Shown: positions 40,147 to 46,158 of the stretch, in pieces
Layout: each line of letters begins with the position of its first letter
How positions within the stretch are numbered: the first letter of the stretch is position 1
From: an uncultured Clostridium sp.
GTDB lineage: Bacteria > Bacillota > Clostridia > Lachnospirales > Lachnospiraceae
DNA length: 46,158 nucleotides
NCBI GenBank assembly: GCA_900540335.1
Contig: UQFC01000008.1
Span: forward strand, 1-46,158
Direction: 5' to 3'
Position numbers and translations under genes: made by a program
The notes under the pieces: generated by a model
The model's database searches: none
What the model saw: only the letters and a program-made list of their open reading frames with translations
What the model was told of the DNA's origin: nothing

Positions 40147-40167
40147 CTGTCATGCCTCCTATTTATT

Positions 40168-40224
40168 ATGAAATTTCTTTTCATTTCCTGAGACAATCAT
40201 ATTATGATTTTTATATTTCGTCAA
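40168..40224 (-). promoter_or_regulatory. fruK promoter with downstream palindrome
   Basis: On the minus strand, TTGACG (40,219-40,224), a 17-base spacer and TATGAT (40,196-40,201) form a strong promoter. About 12 bases downstream lies the inverted repeat ATGAAA-N5-TTTCAT (40,168-40,184), well placed as an operator for an unlinked repressor. The rest of the 278-base gap up to the terminator at 40,379 shows nothing. Confidence 0.7.
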
Positions 40225-40378
40225 TATATTTTGCCGTAAAATTTTATTTCTCAACCATTTTCAGCAATTACCCTAAAAGCCGTCATTCTGTTTTGTCTAT
40301 TTTTTACAGGAAACCGGGAGAACAGCGCCCCGCGGAGCGTTTTTATGCCTTAGGACGAATTTCCCATGAAATGAAAAA

Positions 40379-40404
40379 TGCGGCATGGCAAATGCCACAC
40401 CGCA
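40379..40404 (-). terminator. Terminator of NSS transporter
   Basis: An 11-bp stem TGCGGCATGGC / GCCACACCGCA (two G-U pairs in RNA) with a 4-base loop is followed on the minus strand by TTTTTCATTTC. It lies 20 bases after the transporter stop. Confidence 0.85.
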
Positions 40405-40424
40405 CCGTAGTTCTTTTTTCTTTT

Positions 40425-41783
40425 TTATAACAATCCCTGCAGAAGCAATACCAGAATCATAACCGGCAGTACCAGAGTAACGTACCACTTCATCCAGGGA
40501 GCAACCCGGATTCCTGTTCCCTGATTGGCCTCCTCCCGGTATTTTTCAAAGCCCCAGCCATAACGGCTGGTACAGAATACCAGGTAAATCAGAGAACCGA
40601 TTGGAAGCAGCAGATTGCTGACAATGAAATCCTCCAGATCCAGAACAACACTTCCCTCTCCCAGCGGCTGGAAACCTGAAAGCAGGTTGGGGCCTAATGC
40701 ACAGGGCAGGGAAAGCAGAATAATCAGCACCAGATTGATATAAGCGGACTTCTTCCGATCGATTTCAAACAGCTCCATATCACATGCAATAATATTCTCA
40801 AATACTGCAAGCACTGTAGAAAAAGCTGCAAAGAACATAAACAGGAAGAACAGGGTTCCCCACATACGTCCGCCTGCCATGGAAATAAACACATTCGGCA
40901 GTGTAATAAAAATCAGGCTGGGACCGCTGTCCGGATTGACACCAAAAGCAAAGCAGGCCGGGAAAATAATCAGTCCGGCTGTAAATGCCACAAAGGTATC
41001 GAGAATTGCCACGTTTACTGCCTCGCCCAGCAGAGTGTGATCCTTCTCCAGATAGCTTCCGAAAATAGCCATCGCGCCAATTCCAAGACTCAGAGTAAAG
41101 AAGGACTGGTTCATGGCTGCAACAATCACATTTCCAATACCCACTTCCTTCATTTTTGCAAAATCAGGATACAGGTAGAACTTCAGGCCCTCAGCGCCGC
41201 CCTCCAGGGAAATTCCGCGAACAGCCAGAATCACCATCAGACACAGCAGGCACAGCATCATGTTCTTTGTGATCTTCTCAACTCCGCTCTGGAGTCCTCT
41301 GGAGCAGACAATAATTCCCATGACAACAACGACAGCCATCCAGAACACATTGATTCCCGGGCTTGCCAGCATCTCGCCAAAGGATGCGCTGACCATATCT
41401 GAGGTCATTCCCGTAAATTTACCGGTCAGGAAGCTGTAAAAATAATACATCATCCATCCGGCAACCGTAGTATAGAACATCATCAGAACATAGTTTCCAA
41501 ACAGCGCTACATATCCGTGAAGGTGCCATTTGCTTCCTTTCGGCTCCAGCTGCTGATAAGCCTTAACCGGGCTTTTCCGGCTGGCGCGTCCTACTGCAAA
41601 TTCCATGGAAAGAACCGGAACTCCCATAATCGCCAGAAACAGCACATAAAACAGTACAAAAGCTCCTCCGCCGTTCTGTCCTACTACATACGGAAATCTC
41701 CATACATTTCCGATTCCAATTGCGCACCCTGCTGAAAGCAGCAAAAATCCCAGTCTTGACTTAAATGTTTCTCTTTGTTTCAT
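40425..41783 (-). CDS. Sodium-dependent NSS-family transporter
   Basis: The 452-residue protein belongs to the neurotransmitter:sodium symporter family, which takes up amino acids or similar solutes with Na+. The N-terminal GFLLLSAGCAIGIGNVWRFP and YVVGQNGGGAFVLFYVLFL carry the unwound first helix and sodium-site residues, and about eleven membrane segments follow. The C terminus is short. The ATG at 41,783 with GGTGAG upstream is preferred over a start four codons earlier. It lies 82 bases after the purine phosphorylase gene and may be co-transcribed; substrate unknown. Confidence 0.92.
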   Translation of the reverse strand: MKQRETFKSRLGFLLLSAGCAIGIGNVWRFPYVVGQNGGGAFVLFYVLFLAIMGVPVLSMEFAVGRASRKSPVKAYQQLEPKGSKWHLHGYVALFGNYVLMMFYTTVAGWMMYYFYSFLTGKFTGMTSDMVSASFGEMLASPGINVFWMAVVVVMGIIVCSRGLQSGVEKITKNMMLCLLCLMVILAVRGISLEGGAEGLKFYLYPDFAKMKEVGIGNVIVAAMNQSFFTLSLGIGAMAIFGSYLEKDHTLLGEAVNVAILDTFVAFTAGLIIFPACFAFGVNPDSGPSLIFITLPNVFISMAGGRMWGTLFFLFMFFAAFSTVLAVFENIIACDMELFEIDRKKSAYINLVLIILLSLPCALGPNLLSGFQPLGEGSVVLDLEDFIVSNLLLPIGSLIYLVFCTSRYGWGFEKYREEANQGTGIRVAPWMKWYVTLVLPVMILVLLLQGLL

Positions 41784-41865
41784 TTGTAAACTCACCTACC
41801 ATATTTCATTAATTTCCTGCAATCGCTCAGGAGCCCTTCCCTCGGGGGGAAGTCTTCCAAAACCA

Positions 41866-42696
41866 TTACATTCTTCCCATGCGTGTAATTGATGCTGTAA
41901 TCAGCTTTTTAAACAGCGGGGCCACGCGATCCGCTGTCTCTTTTACCTCTTCATGACTCAAAGGCTCCTCGGACATTCCGCATCCCAGATTGGAGATACA
42001 GGAAATACCGCATATTTTCATTCCCATGTGATTCGCTGCAACTGCTTCACAGGCAGTACTCATTCCCACTGCATCCGCACCCAGAATCCGGCACATCTTT
42101 ACTTCCTTTGGTGTCTCGAAATTGGGGCCTGTCAGCTGGATATAGGTTCCCTCCTGCAAATGGATTTCCAGTTCCTCTGCTGTCTCCCTGAGAATCCGGC
42201 ACAAATCATGGTTGTAAATCTGGCTCATATCACAGAAGCGCTCTCCCAGCTCTTCGATATTGGGACCGATTAACGGCGACGGAACAAAATTGGAAATCTG
42301 ATCCGTAATCATCATAAAATCGCCAACATGAAAATCGTAATTGACCGCACCTGCTGCATTGGTCAAAAACAGGATCTCCGCCCCCATCATCTTCATCAGA
42401 CGAATGGGAAGAACCACATCCTCCATAGAATAGCCTTCATAGTAATGAACTCGTCCCTGCATAATCACTACAGGAATTTCATTTACATATCCGAATACAA
42501 AACGTCCCTTATGTCCGCTTACGGTTGATACGGGAAAGCCTTCAATGTCATGATAATCCAGAAAAGCTTCTGCCTGAATCTCTTCTGCATAATCTCCCAA
42601 CCCGGAGCCCAGCACCAGAGCTGCCTTTGGCCGAAAGGGAATTCTGTCCTGAATACTCTGGTAACAGGCTGTCAGTCTCTCATAGGCTTTTGTCAT
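41866..42696 (-). CDS. Purine nucleoside phosphorylase
   Basis: The 276-residue enzyme matches the trimeric PNP family that splits purine nucleosides with phosphate in salvage. Segments are ALVLGSGLGDYAE (phosphate loop), STVSGHKGRFVFG, MQGRVHYYEGYSMEDV, FLTNAAGAVN, YIQLTGPNFETPKEV, and DAVGMSTACEAVAANHMGM with CISNLGCGMS. The last region reads STACE where STVPE is usual, a local variation. A strong AGGAGGAGG-like site precedes the ATG. Confidence 0.95.
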   Translation of the reverse strand: MTKAYERLTACYQSIQDRIPFRPKAALVLGSGLGDYAEEIQAEAFLDYHDIEGFPVSTVSGHKGRFVFGYVNEIPVVIMQGRVHYYEGYSMEDVVLPIRLMKMMGAEILFLTNAAGAVNYDFHVGDFMMITDQISNFVPSPLIGPNIEELGERFCDMSQIYNHDLCRILRETAEELEIHLQEGTYIQLTGPNFETPKEVKMCRILGADAVGMSTACEAVAANHMGMKICGISCISNLGCGMSEEPLSHEEVKETADRVAPLFKKLITASITRMGRM

Positions 42697-42726
42697 TCTA
42701 TCCTCCTCCTTTTTATACTATCCTAT

Positions 42727-42755
42727 ATCTTACCTGCTTCCTGCGATTTTATCAA
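42727..42755 (-). promoter_or_regulatory. Promoter of purine phosphorylase
   Basis: On the minus strand, TTGATA (42,750-42,755), a 17-base spacer and TAAGAT (42,727-42,732) lie about 30 bases before the start. No purine riboswitch is seen. Confidence 0.5.
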
Positions 42756-42771
42756 TCTGAAAATGAATTTC

Positions 42772-43557
42772 TCACAATTTTCTTTTTGTTTTTTTCTCTG
42801 CAGCAAAGACCCAGACGGAAGAATCTGACAATTCTTCGGTATACCGGTATCCCATCCAGTCAAAATTCTTCATTTTTTCCGGATCGGTTACCTGATTTTC
42901 AGCCAGATACCGGACCATAGCGCCTCTGGCCATCTTGGCAGCAGTGGCTTTTACCTTTACTCCCGGCATTTTTTGTCCGCTGTTTTCTTCCTCCCGCTCG
43001 CCAAAGACACAGGTAATCATGTTCACATCCTCCGTCAGCCAGGGTTCTATAGCCCTGCTGTATTCTTTGGATGCCAGATTTATGACCGTATCTCCCGGCT
43101 TTGCCAGGATACGATACAGACTGTCTCCCCAGTATTCATACAAGGTCTTCCACTGCCACTTCATTTTTGCCTGCATTTCCAGACGGTAGGGAACAACTCC
43201 GTCGAAGGCCCGCAAAATCCCATAAAACCCGGACAGAATATAAAGATGCTCTTTCAAATATGCCAGCGAATTCTGTTCCATCACTCCGGGAGCCATGGTC
43301 TGATACTGAATTCCCTCATAGGCAATCACCGCCGGAGTCAGCCGGTTTTGCAGATTCATCTGTTTCAGACGCTGCGTATTTTCCTGAACAAGCCTGTCAT
43401 TGCACTTCCAGATCTCCTTTAATTCCTCCGGCTCCAGACTCTGAAGATACTCCTTAATCTGCTCTGTCTTCTCAAGAAGCAGCGGCAGGGATACCTCTGC
43501 CGGAAAATCATCATCGATCCTCATTTTTTTCGCCGGTGAGATCATTATTTTCAGCAT
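42772..43557 (-). CDS. yaaA: Peroxide stress protein YaaA
   Basis: The 261-residue protein fits YaaA (DUF328/UPF0246): MLKIMISPAKKM at the N terminus, AYEGIQYQTM, LYILSGFYGILRAFDGVVPYRLEM with the conserved GLY/LRPLD-like stretch, VINLASKEYS, and KVKATAAKMARGAMVRYLAEN near the end. In E. coli the family limits iron-driven damage during peroxide stress and binds DNA. It lies 41 bases after glgX and may be co-transcribed, without an obvious functional link. Confidence 0.93.
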   Translation of the reverse strand: MLKIMISPAKKMRIDDDFPAEVSLPLLLEKTEQIKEYLQSLEPEELKEIWKCNDRLVQENTQRLKQMNLQNRLTPAVIAYEGIQYQTMAPGVMEQNSLAYLKEHLYILSGFYGILRAFDGVVPYRLEMQAKMKWQWKTLYEYWGDSLYRILAKPGDTVINLASKEYSRAIEPWLTEDVNMITCVFGEREEENSGQKMPGVKVKATAAKMARGAMVRYLAENQVTDPEKMKNFDWMGYRYTEELSDSSVWVFAAEKKTKRKL

Positions 43558-43598
43558 GCTTTTCCTTTCTTTCTGCTAACAGAAAACTACTCAGTCTT

Positions 43599-45725
43599 TT
43601 AATATTTTTTCACATGGAAAACGGCAACGGTTCTCGGCTTCATAACAAAGCTTCCCTCAATACGGCGTTCCTCGTTCTCTTCATAAAAATATTTTCCATT
43701 CTCGTCTCCATAGGTATTGACACTGAGATACCAGTATCCTGCCCGGTTGGTTTTCGGAAGTGTAATTTCCACATCCTCCCAGTAAGTGTTGATAGCGAGA
43801 TAAACAACATCATCCTGGCCCTTTTCTCTGTCATAGCCTGCAAAGCTGGTGGCAAAAACTCTGGTATCCCGCGGGATATTCACCCGGTCTGCATTCACAT
43901 CATGGGCATGAAGTGCGTCCATGCCGCAGACTGCCCGCGGAAGCTCCTTGCGGATAACCGGATGGCGGAACCGGTAGGCAATCATAAACTTAAAGAATTC
44001 AAACAGATCCCTGTTTTTCTCCAGATAAGTCCAGTCCAGCCAGGATAATTCATTGTCCTGGCAATATCCGTTGTTATTTCCAAACTGAGTATTTCCAAAT
44101 TCATCTCCTGCCAGGAACATGGGCGTTCCCCGGCTGCACATCAACACGGCACAGGCATTGCGGATCATGCGGAAACGAAGCTTTAAAACCTCCGGATCAT
44201 CGGTATCACCCTCTGCCCCGCAATTCCAGCTCCTGTTGTCATTTGCCCCGTCTGTATTGTCCCATCCGTTATTTTCATTGTGCTTCTGATTATAGGAATA
44301 GAGGTCATACATGGTAAAGCCGTCATGGCAGGTGATAAAATTCACGCAGGAATTGTATCCGGCATAATTTCCATGGGAATTTCCTTCCCCATACAGATCG
44401 CTGGAGCCGGCTACACTCCAGGCTGCATCCCAGGCAAGCCAGCAGTCTCCCTTCAGATATCCGCGGATTGCATCCCGATATCTTCCATTCCACTCAGCCC
44501 ACCGTTTTCCGGCCGGAAAGCTTCCAACCTGATACATGCCGCCTGCATCCCAGGCCTCTGCAATCAGCTTTACATTGCTTAAAATAGGATCGTAGGTTAA
44601 GGTCTGAAGCAGCGGAGGGTTGTTCATAGGCAAACCGTCCTCGCTGCGTCCCAGAATACTGGCCAGATCAAAACGGAAACCGTCTACCCGATAGCTGATG
44701 GTCCAGTACCGGAGACAGTCTGCTATCATCTGCCGGACAATGGGATTGTTGCAGTTCAGAGTATTTCCGCAGCCGCTGAAGTTATAATAGTTTCCGTCCG
44801 GTGTCAGCATATAATATTCATTATTGTCCAGACCCTTAAAACAGAAGGAAGGTCCCAGTTCATTTCCTTCCGCAGTATGGTTGAATACCACATCCAGAAT
44901 CACCTCGATGCCATTATCATGGAGACTCTTGATCAACTCCTTCAGCTCCGTTCCCTCATGGTTGTACTCCTCCGCTGCCGTATAGCTGCTGTTCGGAGCA
45001 AAGAAGCCGACTGTATTGTATCCCCAGTAATCCAGAAGTGTGTTTCCGTTCACCTCTCTGGCATTCATATTCTCATCAAATTCAAAAATAGGCATCAGCT
45101 CTACGGCATTAATTCCCAGCTCCTTCAGATAAGGAATTTTCTCTTTCAGTCCGGCAAAGGTTCCCTTCTGACGCACACCGGAAGACGGGTGCTTCGTAAA
45201 TCCACGCACATGGAGCTCATAAATCACCAGCTCATTCAATTCTTTTTTAGACTGCGGCATGGTTCCCCAGTCGAACACATCTTTTACAACTCTGGCATGG
45301 TAATGCTCCTGACTCTGGGATCCCCAGACACCCTGTCCTGTTACTGCTCTTGCATAGGGATCCAGCAGAATATTGTTTTTGTCGAACAGCAGCCCCTTTT
45401 CCGGATCATAGGGACCGTCAATCCGGTAGGCATATTCAAAATCCTCTACCTCCAGACCAAAAACCATCATGGAATATACGTCACCGATTTTATATTCCTC
45501 AGGAAACGGCAGAACAGCGTAGGGTTCTTCCTCTCCTTTCCGGAACAGCAGAAGCTCACAGGAGGTTCCTCCGTGAGTATGGATAGTAAAATTAACGCCG
45601 CTGGGCAGAGGCATGGCTCCAAAAACATCAAACATTCCCGGTCTGACCGGAAATCCTGAGATTTCCCCCAGGGGAGAAACGGATACGGAATAATCCAACA
45701 TAAAATTCTGATTACATGTTTTCAC
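43599..45725 (-). CDS. glgX: Glycogen debranching enzyme GlgX-type (GH13)
   Basis: This large alpha-amylase-family enzyme debranches glycogen or similar glucans. From the GTG start at 45,725 it has 708 residues: an N-terminal CBM48-like domain (about 10-150), then the GH13 barrel with DVVFNH at 278-283, nucleophile Asp353 in GFRFDLAS, acid Glu390 in LIAEAWD and Asp468 in TCHDG. The GTG has AAGGAG 7 bases upstream. A longer frame begins at ATG 45,785 with a poorer site, so 20 extra residues are possible. No other glycogen gene is in the window. Confidence 0.92.
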   Translation of the reverse strand: MKTCNQNFMLDYSVSVSPLGEISGFPVRPGMFDVFGAMPLPSGVNFTIHTHGGTSCELLLFRKGEEEPYAVLPFPEEYKIGDVYSMMVFGLEVEDFEYAYRIDGPYDPEKGLLFDKNNILLDPYARAVTGQGVWGSQSQEHYHARVVKDVFDWGTMPQSKKELNELVIYELHVRGFTKHPSSGVRQKGTFAGLKEKIPYLKELGINAVELMPIFEFDENMNAREVNGNTLLDYWGYNTVGFFAPNSSYTAAEEYNHEGTELKELIKSLHDNGIEVILDVVFNHTAEGNELGPSFCFKGLDNNEYYMLTPDGNYYNFSGCGNTLNCNNPIVRQMIADCLRYWTISYRVDGFRFDLASILGRSEDGLPMNNPPLLQTLTYDPILSNVKLIAEAWDAGGMYQVGSFPAGKRWAEWNGRYRDAIRGYLKGDCWLAWDAAWSVAGSSDLYGEGNSHGNYAGYNSCVNFITCHDGFTMYDLYSYNQKHNENNGWDNTDGANDNRSWNCGAEGDTDDPEVLKLRFRMIRNACAVLMCSRGTPMFLAGDEFGNTQFGNNNGYCQDNELSWLDWTYLEKNRDLFEFFKFMIAYRFRHPVIRKELPRAVCGMDALHAHDVNADRVNIPRDTRVFATSFAGYDREKGQDDVVYLAINTYWEDVEITLPKTNRAGYWYLSVNTYGDENGKYFYEENEERRIEGSFVMKPRTVAVFHVKKY

Positions 45726-45906
45726 AATGTGACTCCTTCTCTGTATTACTTTTTCTGTTCGTACAACAGCTTGTATTCTTTTCATTCGTCCTGTTTAAAA
45801 CTAGTAATTTAACATTCTAACTATATCATATCAGAGAAAACATTGCCACATCTTCTCTAACAGTCCGCGGATTTAGAAGACAGTGCACAGCTGAAACAAA
45901 AACAGA

Positions 45907-45934
45907 GCTGGATTAGCAATGCTACCAATCCAGC
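45907..45934 (-). terminator. Terminator of the right-edge gene
   Basis: A stem GCTGGATT / AATCCAGC with a 12-base loop is followed on the minus strand by CTCTGTTTTTGTTTC. It lies about 25 bases after the stop of the partial gene at the window edge. Confidence 0.75.
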
Positions 45935-45956
45935 CCTGATAAATTTATTTTACTAT

Positions 45957-46158
45957 TTAATTGATTTTTGAATAAAACGCAGTAATTTTCAAGCGCCCTT
46001 TATCCGGCCAGCCATAATTACTGTTTACATTATCGGATTCTCCGTGATAATCAAAGTCCATCTCTGTGCTTAAAGAAACTCTTCCATCTTCTAAAAGGTG
46101 AACTGTTGTCCGGCAAATTAATCGCTGCTTCAGTCTGCAAATTAAAACTGACATTTTG
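45957..46158 (-). CDS. Unidentified gene, 3' end only
   Basis: The last 65 codons of a leftward frame are open to the window edge. The readable end contains RTTVHLLEDGRVSLSTEMDF, DYHGESDNVNSNYGWPDKGR and LKITAFYSKIN. It looks like the C-terminal end of a beta-rich protein, but I do not recognise a family. An ATG occurs at 46,154, and the gene probably begins further right. A terminator follows, which supports it as a real gene. Confidence 0.55.
   Translation of the reverse strand, partial: KMSVLICRLKQRLICRTTVHLLEDGRVSLSTEMDFDYHGESDNVNSNYGWPDKGRLKITAFYSKIN

Overview
The window looks like chromosome of a gut-type, low-to-mid-GC, spore-forming Firmicute, most likely a Lachnospiraceae relative. 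The evidence is strong AGGAGG ribosome binding sites, sigma-A type promoters, a SleB-type cell-wall hydrolase, several PTS systems, a lysine riboswitch and Clostridia-like alleles of queA, uvrA, ftsH and glgX. No rRNA, CRISPR array or insertion sequence is visible.

Region 1 (1 to about 12,990) is the early and lysogeny end of an integrated temperate phage whose late part lies left of the window. Read leftward from a divergent control region at 10,301-10,484 are two XRE regulators, a small ORF, a SleB-like hydrolase, two small overlapping ORFs, a recombination set (RecT, DUF1351, a RecE/Cas4-like PD-(D/E)XK nuclease), a replication set (DUF6291/DnaD-like protein and a DnaC-like loader), a RusA resolvase, small accessory proteins including a lipoprotein, an ArpU/RinA-like late regulator and a ParB-like protein. 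Rightward are a CI-like repressor, a 61-residue protein and a large serine integrase that ends next to queA.

Region 2 (13,002-19,160) is housekeeping: queA behind a membrane-anchored acidic protein, a tRNA-Arg(CCG), a HAD phosphatase and uvrA. Region 3 (19,249-21,891) holds a two-gene operon, a hydroxysteroid-dehydrogenase-like SDR plus an NTF2/SnoaL-like protein, convergent with an iron-type alcohol dehydrogenase across a bidirectional terminator.

Region 4 (21,985-27,460) is a complete beta-glucoside/cellobiose PTS operon in the order regulator, IIB, IIC, IIA, GH1 6-phospho-glycosidase. The regulator keeps its EIIB-like cysteine and EIIA-like histidine but appears to have lost three of the four usual PRD histidines. 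ftsH follows at 27,572-29,596.

Region 5 (29,786-36,193) is amino-acid related: a polar-amino-acid ABC transporter with an AbgB-like M20 amidohydrolase, and an NhaC-superfamily transporter behind a clear lysine riboswitch with its terminator, so this transporter is best read as a lysine importer (LysW type). Region 6 (36,263-40,224) is a fructose operon fruK-fruA-gph with a strong promoter, a palindrome near its start and a perfect 26-bp tandem duplication in the long fruK-fruA gap. Region 7 (40,379-46,158) has an NSS-family transporter, a purine nucleoside phosphorylase, yaaA, glgX and the 3' end of an unidentified gene, all leftward.

All identifications are from reading translations and motifs by eye; no database search was run. 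The most interesting points are the HSDH-like/NTF2-like pair, the PRD regulator that lacks its usual histidines, the lysine riboswitch on an NhaC-type carrier, and the phage control sites.
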